Part shown: positions 43,575 through 54,960 of the stretch, in pieces
How the letters are laid out: each line of letters starts with the position of its first letter
Position numbering within the stretch: position 1 is the first letter of the stretch
Assembly: GCA_013396755.1 (NCBI GenBank)
Contig: VWZF01005810.1
Span: 2,422,949-2,486,948 of the forward strand
From: Sclerurus mexicanus
Taxonomy: Eukaryota > Chordata > Aves > Passeriformes > Furnariidae
Reading direction: 5' to 3'
DNA length: 64,000 nt
The notes under the pieces: generated by a model
What the model saw: only the letters and a program-made list of their open reading frames with translations
The model's database searches: none
Told to the model about the DNA's origin: nothing
Position numbers and translations under genes: made by a program

Positions 43575-44415
43575 AGGGCAGATCAAAGCACCCTCAGCAA
43601 ATCTGCAGATCGCACTAAGCTGGGTGGTGCTGTTGACACACCTGAAGGACAGGATGCCATGCAGAGGGACCTGCACAAACTGGAATAGTGGGTGGCATGG
43701 GAATCTCATGCAGTTTAACAAGACCAAGTGCAAGGCCCTGAACATGCATCAGGGTGACACCTGGTTTCAATCCAAACTGGGGGATGAACAGATCAAGAGC
43801 AGCCCTGCAGAGAAGGACTTGGGGGTGCTGGTGAATGAGAGACTGGACATGAGCTGGCAATGTGAGCTCACAGCCCAGAAACCCAACCATATCCTGGGCT
43901 GCACCAAAAGCAGTGTAACCAGCAGGTCAAGAGAGGTGGTTCTGCCCTTCTACTCTGCTCTGGTTCCTACCTGGAGTGTTGCATCCAGGTCTGGGGTCTC
44001 CAACACAGGAAGGACATTGACCTGTTAGAGCGAGTCCAGAGGAGGCCACCAAGAGTGATGGAGCATCTCTCCTGTGAGGAAAGACTGAAAGAACTGGGTT
44101 TGTTCAGCCTGGAAAAGAGAAGGCTTAGGGGTGACCTGATTGAAGATTTACCTGAAGGGGCCTACAAGAAAGGTGGAGAGAGATTATTTACAAGGGGGTG
44201 TAGAAACAGTACAATGGGTAATGGCTTCAAACTGAAAGAGAGTAGGCTTAGGTTGGATATTAGAAAGAAGTTCTTTACTGTGGGGCTGTTGAGGCACTGG
44301 AACAGGTTACCCAGGGAAGCTGTGGATGCCTCATCCCTGGAGGTGTTCAAGGTCTCTGAGCAACCTGGTCTAGTGAAAGGTGTCCAACTCATACCATTCT
44401 GTGATTCTACAATTC
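43575..44415 (+). mobile_element. CR1 LINE fragment, ORF2 end and 3' UTR, plus strand
   Basis: Runs from a broken reverse-transcriptase C-terminal region to the CR1 terminus ATTCTGTGATTCTAC. The frame 44055-44420 keeps a clear CR1 ORF2 end: R-L-K-E-L-G-L-F, E-K-R-R-L-R-G-D-L-I, R-L-D-I-R-K-K-F-F-T-V and H-W-N-R-L-P-R-E. Upstream it is interrupted by stops and frame changes, so it is inactive. The left edge is approximate. Confidence 0.93.
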
Positions 44416-47400
44416 ACTGATGGCAGCAAACAGAACCAGTGTGCTGGAGACTGCTGCAGAGGGGCATAGAGAGAGAGATGCCTTGTGATTGTGCATTTGG
44501 ATTAATTTTCCATCCTTGCTGCATTTTTTTCTTTTGCTTGATGAAAGTTTTGTCACTTCCAGTATCTCCATATTCTAGTTCAAAACACTCAAAATATTTT
44601 TTGAGCTCAACACAGCTCAAAATATTTTTATCAGCCTTTTATGTTTGCCCCAAACTGCTTCAAATCAGAATGAGAAAGTACCACAAGAGTTATTTCCACC
44701 AATGTCCTACCAGCATCCCTGTCCTCCTGCTAGAGTTTAATGAATTAATTTCCCTCTTCTCTGGCACAGCTAATTCTGATTTAAGTATTTGTAATAAGCT
44801 GGAAATTTCAGTGAGTTGTGTGCTTACTCACTGAACTATGTGTCTTGCTCATTGCTTACAGAGCTTGTTTTTGTTACCAGGTCATTTGAAGTTCAAAGCA
44901 GTTGAAGATCTTTGCAGTATATTCTTTAAGATACTGCTATTCTCTGTGTAAGAAAATCCTTACCCAGAGCAACCGAGAAATATCTGTTGGATGTGGAATT
45001 GGAGCAAAATTTCTTCTAAACCATTTGAATAAAAGGTGCCTGGGGACTGCCAGGGTACCAGCCCATGCCAGTATTCCTGCTGCTTCCCAGTTCTTGTGCT
45101 GCAAGCAGTGGGTCTGTTTAAACCACATGCCATGTGCCCCCATGGCTGGACTGCCACTGTCAGCAGAGGTTAGAAAAGCACAGACAAGGCAGAGTGACAT
45201 GCCGGGACATCACATACACATATTTAAAATTGGTATATTTTTTATTTCAACATTTTTTGTTTAATCTCCTTTAGGGGTCATCTGAAAGCAGTGGCAATAC
45301 AGTTGGTAATGAAAAAGCCCTAAATAATCAGAGCAATAATCTGTTTTGTCACTGCCACTGCTTTCTCTGTTTCTGCCTGCCGCAAACCTGCCTCTTTCTT
45401 TCTTCCTCTCAGGTGGTTTGTATTCTTCAAGGGCAAGCTAGCATTATAAGGTACAGGGTGGTGGAGTGTGGCTGAGCTGGGATTACCTGAGCTGGAGTGT
45501 GGGGAAACAACTCTGTCTGAGCAAAGTAGGTGAATTTTTACAGGCTAAAGGGGTCATCTTTGCAATCAAGCTGATCCTTTCCATGTTTCTCTTCCAAAGA
45601 CGGTAAGTCCCAGAAACTCCTAGGCAAATGACTCCACAGACACATGTATTTTCTAATTACAGGGACAAGCAAATATCTGTTTCAGCTGAGATCTTCAGCA
45701 GCACACATTGTGAACTAGGTAGCTTATGTTCATTACAGAAAGCTTCTGTCCAAATTATTTGCTTGTCTAAACTGTAAACTTCCAAAATAAAAATTTTTAT
45801 AAGGCATGGTTCTGGGCAAATTATTTGGGCAGTGGGGTGTTGCCACTAGCTCTAGCAAAGAATAATGCATGGAGAAGTAATGAATGTGCAGCTGAAATGT
45901 GTTGCTTCTTCTCTGACAAGTGGTGGTGGGAGGGAGGAGCAGAAGTAAGAGCCACCATCTGTGGCCAAGTTAGCCTTGTACTTCCAATAAACAGGTAACT
46001 GAAAATGTTCCTGAAAACACAAAAACTGAAAAATGAATTTCAATTATTTGATACTCTGGTTGTACTTGAAGTGTATATACATTGTGTATAATCTGTGTGT
46101 GTGTATCATATATGTGCATACAATGGTACTGTGGTACTGGTGGCCAATAAACAGCACTCAGTGGTCTCAGAAGTTTTCTCTTTATACCTCTTGTATATTA
46201 CATTAAAACACCATTGATTTTGTGTATGTTTGTGCAAGTAGGTAAAATCAGATATTACCATATAATATGTGTAGTAATAGGGTTTTTTTATTCAAAGCCC
46301 TTGTTACTAATTGGATTTTCAGTTCACTGACCTTGTTACATTTCTGCTGAGTTCAAGATGTTAAGAATATTTTCCAAATGGGCAAATCTCATATTTAAGA
46401 TTCTAATGTATTTTACATAACATAAGAGGTTTTTAGTACCAGAAAAATTCCATTTTCCTCAGTCCAGTTTCAGGTTCCTAACCTGATTTTCTGGGCTTAA
46501 TCCTCTTCCTGTTGAAATCAATAAGTACATTGTAATATAATGATTCACGTTCAAGGTTCAACCATAGAAAATTAAGGCTACATGCTGATTTTACTGCCAT
46601 TGTTGAAAGATGATCTCTTAAAATGTGTAAAAGCACAATAAACTCTTTAACTCTTTCAGCCCTATTTTTTTTCTTCAGAGAGTCTAAACACTTTAAAAAT
46701 GGACCTTTGTTTTAGACCTAATGATAACAAGGAGATAAAAGCTGAGATGCTATTTAGATAGGAATATGTTTTGTGGTTTCAAATGCTTTGTAGTGGCTCA
46801 GTCACTGGACAATGTGAAGCTTGACATAAGACACCAGGAAAACCATAGTCTACTCTGTCCAGCTTTCTTGATACTTAACTGTCATTTTTTATTTGCCACA
46901 CGAACAATAAGGATGTTCTGGAAAATCCCAGCAGTTTCTCTGATATCTGTTGGTGAAAAGACATCCAAATCAGGATGGTTTTGTTCCTTATTTGTGTACA
47001 AACTGCAGCCACTCAGTTCAGTAACACCTTTCCTTAACATTTCCTTGACATTTCCTTGCATCTTAAGCAAGACTGAAAGGACATAAAAAGCAAGTGGAGT
47101 ATATTTTATTGTTTTAACATAAAACATTATAATTAGCGCTATGGAAGTATGGGCTTTGATTTAACTCCTTGAGGGCTGTGGAAAAGCAGCCCCAGTCAGT
47201 CAGTCTTGCTGAAATGTACTGGATGTGCTGTGAAACAAACTGTGAAAGTTTGGGTTGCTGTGTTATCATGGAACAGCCTGGCAGCATCTTGTGTGCTCTG
47301 CACTGAATTCCCTGGTTAAGAGGTGACTGACTGGTGCTGATAGCAGTGGTGAGCCTGCATCTCAGATGGTAAATGTTTCAAAATCGGCCTTGGGATATGC

Positions 47401-48480
47401 TTCAGGCTGTATTCAAATGGCTCTTCTGGAAGTTTCTGGTGTTATTTTTATTGCTTTGCTGCATCACACGGATGCAGTAACCCCAGGGATATCAGGAGGG
47501 TGAATTCTGCCCTTGACTGCCCCCACTGTAGGGTGGGGGGGCTCCACTGCAGAGCTCTGCTCCCTGTGGGTGTGCGTGTAAAGAATCTCTACCACTGCTT
47601 TCCACCAGAGCTGTCTGTGAAGGTCACAAGCATCCTGATGCTGTGTAGCTCCTTTCTGGGAATAAAAGTCACTATACGTTCTATAGCTTCTGCTTACTAA
47701 ACATGAAACTGCCTGTTAGTGGAATAAACACACCTAAAGCACGAACTTCAGGCTCTTTGGCATCCCAGCTGAACAGCTGTTTCCTTCTTAATTCCAAAGT
47801 TTCTAAGAAAGCAAAAAAAAAAAAAAAAAAAAATTAATCTCCATCTCCTCCCAATCATCACCCCAGGAGGCTTTCTTAGGAAGCAAAGCCCTTTCCATTG
47901 GGTTTCCAGTCTCATTCAGGCACAGTGATTTCCCCACAGCTGCTGAAGTCTCATCTCCCTTTCTGGCTTGGGTGGAGGAAATGCTATGTTCATTGCTGAA
48001 GTATAGACTTTTCCCATCCTGCAGGAGCATTTATCCAGCATTCCATCCAGCTCCTTGCTTTTGGGAACCCCTATGGAAACTCAGTTACCTGGAAATGGGA
48101 GCCTGTGCCAGCTGTTTGGGGAGCCCTTTCTTGTACAGAGGAACAGGGAAACTGAGACTGTGAAAGAATGAGAGATGTGGGTTTTTTCTAGCACACAAGC
48201 TTGTGGAAAACCCCGGACTGATCAATGAATATTTCCAGCATGAGTGTAAACCTGTATTTTCGTGAGCGTGGTATTCAGAAAAACTTATTCCAAAAACATA
48301 TGGTACAAAGTACACTTTGTTTGGGTGTCCCTATTGATTCCAGGTCAAATGTGCCCATTATAAGACAAGATACTACTTTTCTTCTTTCCTGAATTGTTTG
48401 ATGTACCAGGAAAACACCACCAAAATGCAACTCTCTCTTCCACACCCCTCAGATGCTGGTTCGTATTAAATCAGTAAGGA
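44416..48480. other. Intergenic DNA, no gene seen
   Basis: Includes a short TG/TA-rich microsatellite-like stretch (about 46070-46130) and a 21-base A run (47813-47833). No coding sequence, RNA gene or transposon was recognised. Confidence 0.55.
47813..47833. repeat. Poly-A tract
   Basis: 21 consecutive A. There is no clear retroposed unit ahead of it, so it is listed as a simple repeat. Confidence 0.9.
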
Positions 48481-48499
48481 TTAGACTTGGGGATTTTTT

Positions 48500-48632
48500 A
48501 GGTGTTCTTTTTGTTGGTTGTTTTTTTGTTTGTTTGTTGCGGTTTTTTGGGGGAAAGGGTTGTGGGGTTTTGTTTGGTTGGTTGGTTGGTTTGGGGTTTT
48601 TGGGTTTTTTTTGTTTGGTTTGGGTTTTTTGT
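48500..48632. repeat. T/G-only low-complexity tract
   Basis: About 130 bases composed almost entirely of T and G on the plus strand, with several GGTT units and GGGG or GGG runs. A shorter relative lies at about 49000-49045, and a complementary A/C-rich tract at 61500-61556. Confidence 0.85.
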
Positions 48633-48639
48633 GGAAAAC

Positions 48640-51600
48640 AATGGCAGATACATGTTAGACCAATGAAACTTCACTGAGGAGAAAAAGGCTTAAAAAGGTA
48701 AAAGGCAGAATAGATTCAGCTTGCTCTCAGTCTCCTTATACATGTTCTGCTCTGCAGGTAGAAGAACAGAATTGGCAGTTTTGGCAAAGGTGGTGGGTGT
48801 GTGTGCTCCAGGTCAGGAGACACCAGTGTTCCATAGTTCCCAGTAAAAAGGAAACTGTTACCAAAATAATAACAGAGCTGGCAGCTCCCAGTGTCTCAGA
48901 CTTCTCTAAATGCTGTGGTGGAAGCAGTGATGAGAAAAGTTGGGAGATTTTTCTCTAGCTTACATGAATACAAAGGAATACTTACACAAATGTGGGTTGT
49001 TTTGGTGTTGGTTGTTTTCTTAGGGTTTGGTTTGGGGTTTTTTTGAGAGACCAAGAAATTATATGGTCCACTTGTTGCCAGATTGGTTTTTGTGAGATTT
49101 GCATGTAGCCTACAGACACTACAGACAGCCCTAGATGCTGAGAGGGAGGACTATGTGATGAAATGAAAACAGGCTGACAATCTAATATCAGAGGCACCAC
49201 TGACATTTTATTTTCAAATATGCCTTCAAGTTCATAAACTACTACTAAAGCAAAGAGGAGTGGTTTGTGCTTCCTTCTTTGACAGATAGTGATTCTGACT
49301 CGTTTGGTAACAGTGGAAGGAAGATTGTTCCAAGGAGCTGGTGTTGGTACTTTGCTTTCTGAACCAGAGCAAATTGACTTATTTTTAGACTGGTCTTGAT
49401 GTGGTGTGGGTTGCCAGTACACTTCAGGAATCTATGTTGCATAGTTTTCCCAGCAATATCTAACCTTTGACTTCTAGAAGTGTAATACAATATAGACCCT
49501 AGACAAAAGCATCACAGTGATAATGCCACTTGGAATCAGAGCGAAAGTTTTGGAGCAAAGAGAAACACTTCTTAGAAAGATGCTAGAGCTTGTACTTGCA
49601 AAAGCTTTGATGAATTATTATGTAGTGGTATCCTTTTATTAGACAAGATCTTGAAACTATGAGTTGTATATAAATAAATCAAAGTTGTTCCTACCAAGTA
49701 TTATGAATGGAAGAGTGGCCTAAAAATTAAATACAGGATTATATGGATGTACAAAGTGCTTGGCTCTACACAGAACAGTCAACACATTGCCAAATCACAT
49801 CATGCCATTGAACATGGAGGGTCACAAGTGCTTTTATCAGGGCAGCTTACAATTAAGAATGGTGAAATGCACTTTGGCGGGCTTTTTCTCCATTGGAAAG
49901 AAGCTACATATGTTTAGTTTTGTTGGTATTTTTTGATTATTTTTTTTTAAACAGAATCTGTTATTAATTTTTGCCTTGACAACTGGACTCTGATTTCTAA
50001 CTTTGCTGAGGGTATTGCCAGTATGCTTTCTGCATGTAAAAATTGTAGTCCATCAGGGCTATTAAACCTGCTGATGGTGTGTTTGCTGCAGCATCATGGC
50101 AGCTGGACAGCTGCGCTTAACGAAGCAGTAGATCTTAAAGATGATTTTGAGGAAACAGTTTCTGATCACAGTGTTTTTTAGTTTTTGGTTTTTTTTTTTA
50201 AATGTGCCTACTATCTCTTATGGTCCAGGTTTTTGATTTATGTGTGTTTCCAAACCTCTTAATTGACATCCAGTTACAAATGAAGAGTTGTAGAATGCAT
50301 GAAATTTCCACTTAAGTCGTGTTTGGAGTTAGATTGAAGATACATTTTTTAGTTGCACAAATGTTTGCATCATTGATGTTAAAACAAAGAAGTCTCCATG
50401 GGAGGTGGGGAGGGAGCCCCATTAAGCTCCCTTTCTATTGTTTTAATTCTTGGTTTAGCTTCCTTACTTGTAGATAGATGTTTTGTAAAACAAGTGTGTT
50501 TGTGCATGTCTTAAATACATCAACTTCTCATCTATTGTGATGCTTTAAATAGAGAGAAGAACTTGGAGTGGAGTGAGCCAGGACCTCTGCTGTAGAAAAT
50601 GGATAGGGATGTTTGCAGTAGCAGAGAATTTGCTACAGTGTCAAAGTGCAGGAACTGGGTTTAGAGAAGGAGTGAAAAGGTAGCAAAGGGGTCTCAGTCA
50701 GAGGGAGGCTAAACAGTTTTACATGAAGCAAATGGAAAAAGCCTTTTTACACTGAAAATGTTTGCATTAATGGAAAACATAAACCAAGAAAGATAGAAGA
50801 CTAAAGACCTTGTTTTGAAATATCCAGAATGCAGTTATGTCTTGAAGGTCCATATAGCTACGTCTTCATTATTACTTAGATTTGTGAAAAGTTGGTAGTC
50901 TCATTGGAGCTGTATCAACATCTTTGTCTTTTTCTTTCCCTTAGCTGGTTCCTCACCTGGTACTGAACAGCAAGTAGGCAGCAGATCACAGTGCTCACTG
51001 CCTGCATTTAGATTTATTTCTGTAGCTGTAGGGTTGCTGGAGTGATGCTTGCAAATTGTGAGATGGAAATGTTTCTTTGGATTGTCTTTGGCTTTAATGA
51101 TGATCCTTCAGCTCCTGTAAATGCTCTCTGTTGCTGAGAGCAAAGATTGATGCTTGGCATAATTACTAGGGAGGTTGCTCAATAAGGGTGGTGGAAGACC
51201 TCAGAGAGCTCACTGTAGCAGGAAGGATCCAAAAGAGGGGAATGTGGCAAAGAGGGGCTTGAGTCCTCAGTGTCCCATGCCCACAGCCTCAAGAAGTGTA
51301 TGTTGTCCCCTAAGGACAGGTAGCTAGACACAGATGCAATTCATGAGGGAAAGCTATAAAAGAAGTAGTCAAGGAAACCAGCTTGTGAGTGTAAATGGAT
51401 GGGCCTTCCAAAAAAATTATTACCAGAAAGAAGTGACTAGCGATATCAAAATTGTTTCTGTAACTGAGTGTATAAACACTTTTGGTAAATAAGAGGTTAA
51501 TAGCTCTGTTTATAGTAAGAAAAGACCCCTGCCCTAGGAGACACACACTTCACTGTGCCCAGATAATCCCTGGAGCAAGGAGGTTTAAGGTAATTTGTGG

Positions 51601-54539
51601 TGCAGCTGTCCTTTTCTGGAACATGAGCAAATTCTCCTGCACATGGTCAGCTGCAAGAACAAATGCCTATAGCAAATGAAAAAACAAGATGTTCAACCGC
51701 AGCCTTCTGCACTTCCAAGAGGGGCACGTGAGCTGGGCTGTTCCTCCTGCCCGAATCAAACTCCACAGCACGAAAGGGTTTAGTGTGCGGCTTATGGCCA
51801 AGTGGAAGCAACGTGTCAGCGGTGAGGGAGGAATGCTGATGATGGAAACCCAAATGATTGACATACAGTGGCCATAAAGTCATAGCAAATCTATTGTTTT
51901 GCCAGAAGGAAGCAGGATTAGAAAATGTATAATCATTACAATCCCTGCACTATACAGCATCAAGTGACGGTTGCTGTCCCATTGCTGGTGTGGCTCATAC
52001 TTGGCTTAATCCCAAAGAAGTCTGTACTTGGGTGAAATCTTCATATGTTCCATGTGGTTCAAGCCATAGTCATTCATATGTTTAAGCCAAGAAATATCTC
52101 TATGGCACTGCAGAGTTTAGCTCAGTGGTTTTAAGGAGACACTTTCTCTGTTGTGTTGCTGCAGACACCCACCACAAGTGGCAAGTTTAAAAATTATGAC
52201 CTGAGAACGGACTCTCAATAAAACTACATACAAAAATCTAGCTAATCAATAGAAGAAGAATCCAGTTCTCTGGAACAGGTACCTTTCATCTACAAAGAAG
52301 TAAAAGTAAAAATGGAAAAGAATGTCAATTAGCAGCTAGGGGCCAAACTTGCTCCTGGTCTAACTGAGCTGAAAGAAGAAGTTGCATTTCATGGAAGTCT
52401 GAATGGCCTGAAGAAGGTTGAGGGGTTAATAGTATATGCAACCACACCTTCAAAAGAAAATAAAACAATGGAGATACCCAAGCTTGGTGCATTTTTTTAA
52501 CACCTCTTCAGAGATGCAAGACTTTCTCTGTATTTGCATTAAAAGTTGCCCTAAATGTAATATTTCAGATCTCTGCCATTTCACTTGCCTTTGCAGGATA
52601 AACCGAGTCTCTTTGACTCTTTTTGCACAGGATGCCCAAATGTCATACAGAGGTCTGCACCAGCCCAAATCACATTTCTTCCTCCCAAGCAGACACAATG
52701 GAGAGAAATCCCCAAAGAATTTCCTATCAAGTCTCTAAGGCAGTTTCGGAGGTTTTCCCAGGAGATGAATGAAAATGTTTGGTGAAATATTGGAGTAGAT
52801 ACATGGTGGATATAATAGAGGTCAATGCTTCTGACAGTAGTGCATGCTCTCTGCGTTGTCATACAGGGCTTGACCCAACTGGTGCCATCCCACAATGACT
52901 TCTTGCTGCTCTACCTACAGAAGTTATCTTGATGGTGGATTGATATTGTAACACAGTGTCTTTTGTGATTAAACTGTGGCACATTTTCTTTCTGAATGCT
53001 GGTAATATTAAGAGGATTGAATATGCATGCACTACTGCTAAGATGGGAGGCTGCCTGTGTTATCTGTGCCAGAGAACAGCAATGCAAAGTCCATACAGGC
53101 CAATGTTTGGGGTTTACTTTTTATGCTCAAGAACAGCAAATGTTCTTTGTTCCTAGGGAGATACAGACTTTGTGAGAGGATATGACATGGTTTATCTATT
53201 AGTATCTATAGCAAAGGGAACTCCCCAATTCCTTTCTGTTTTACATCATATTCAGAGCTGAGATAACTGTGAAATGGCATTGGCTAACTGAGGAGTGCAC
53301 CTACTCTGTACTAGCTGAGGTGGGATTGGGAATGTGCTACAGGAATACAGCCTGCAGCTGGTCAGAGAATGCCTGACAATGGTGGTTCAATCTTCTTTGC
53401 TAAAAAAGGTGGAGAAGTTTGATAAGCCACAGGCTTTAGACTAAAAATGTGACATATTATATACGTGGTGAAATTACTTCATAGCTACTTCTTAATTTTT
53501 TTATTGAACAGGAACATTTTTAACTAGAAGACCAAATCTGTAAGTCTCTGGTGTATGTTTATGGCTACCCTGAGCTGTACGAAGGAGGACTTTCTGTTGA
53601 ATGTGGCCAATACTTACGCTTTACATAAGCAAGTTAGGGCTGTCACAGATCTCATGAAGAGTGGAAATATCAGGGTTTTGTATAGGATTTTAAGAGTTTA
53701 GAAAATCACTCTTTCAGTTGAGATTGAAAAAAAAATTAATTAAACTTTCTGTTAGGGAAAACTTTGAGTAAGTTACTAAACCCTTTTGTTTTAGCATTTA
53801 AGTATTTGAGTTTACCTTTTTTCTATTCATACTCTCTGCATCAGTAACACTTGAAGTTCCCATATACTTTCAAAGAAAAATTAGATATTCCTCCTTTTTA
53901 GAAAGCTGAAACAAGATATTTTGATGTGAATTAAGTTTAAGCATCTTAACCCCACTCTGTGTTGTCAGATTTACCTTTTTTCCCAAAAGTCTTGACTTTA
54001 AAATATCCATGAGTTGAAATGGGAGATAGACAAGATGGGTTTTTTTAATCAATTTTAGCAACCGTTGGATTTTTTTTCTGGAGTGAAAAACTGACAACAT
54101 GAGCAGTGCATGACAAGTACCTCAAGAAGAGATGTATGTGTTGCTTTGTTTTTTTGTGGGGTGTCTTGAAGATAAAGCTGCAATATCAGTCATTATTTAG
54201 GATAGAACTTGCTTTTGCATTAAATGGTTGTGCTTCATGTATGTTGGTTTTGAAGTTTATCTTTCAGTTTTTCAGTCTGGCATTCATAGTTTGGGATAAG
54301 GAACTTCTCTTAATATTTACTTTGAGGGCACACAGAGCAACTCTGTGGTTTAAACTGGGTTATGTTGGATGTACACCAGCATAAATCTGGACCTGAGCTT
54401 TTGAAGAAGTCACTAAACTTCTTTCCTCCTCTTTGACCTCTCTTTAAAATGGAGCCCAGGTTACCCGCTCCACGAAGAAATTCCAAAACAATAGGGGCTA
54501 TTGACATCCTTGACTGGAAGGTGGAAGGGAAGAATCAGG
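48640..54539. other. Intergenic DNA, no gene seen
   Basis: AT-rich sequence with a second small T/G-rich tract (about 49000-49045) and a T run near 50189-50200. No coding sequence or transposon was recognised. Confidence 0.5.
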
Positions 54540-54960
54540 CTTAAAATTAATTATTCTGATAGGCACAAAAGCCCTGAAATAAGTGAAATGGGAGATAAGC
54601 CGAGAGGGGGAACTGGAAATAGCCATAATTCATCCCTAGGTTTTTGCAAGCAGCTAAGCAGCACTGAGGGGACGCCGAGAAGGGTTAACTCAGCAGCAGC
54701 TGGCCACCAGCGTTTGGTCCTTATCTCACTCTTATCCTCTGCTATTAACTGGCCACAATTACAGACCGTATCGGTTACTGCCATCTGTTTTTTCATGAGG
54801 CGTTGGTCGGATTGCAGCCAGCAAAGGGGATTAGGGGGAGAAAGGCAGAAATGACAAAATGCCTCTGCGGCGCTGGGGCGCTGCGCTGGGGTCCCGCGTG
54901 CGGCTGGTGCCTGCCACCATCCCCGACAGCTGCGCAGAATTAAGCGTAAAGATAAACTGT
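54540..54960. promoter_or_regulatory. Candidate enhancer: E-box and GATA cluster beside a CpG-containing segment
   Basis: Contains E-boxes CAGCTG (54698), CATCTG (54782) and CAGCTG (54927). GATA cores occur in GGAGATAAGC, CTTATCTC, CTTATCC and AGATAAAC, and TAAT-type homeodomain cores are present. A short segment at about 54860-54905 is GC-rich with several CpGs, in contrast to the AT-rich, CpG-poor surroundings. It lies about 18 kb after the OTOG stop, where distal MYOD1 control elements may be expected. Inference from motifs and composition. Confidence 0.35.

Noticed and set aside
43372..44028. A 218-codon plus-strand frame at the left of the CR1 fragment
   Set aside because: It reads across unique DNA and broken CR1 sequence in a frame that is mostly not the ORF2 frame; not a host gene.
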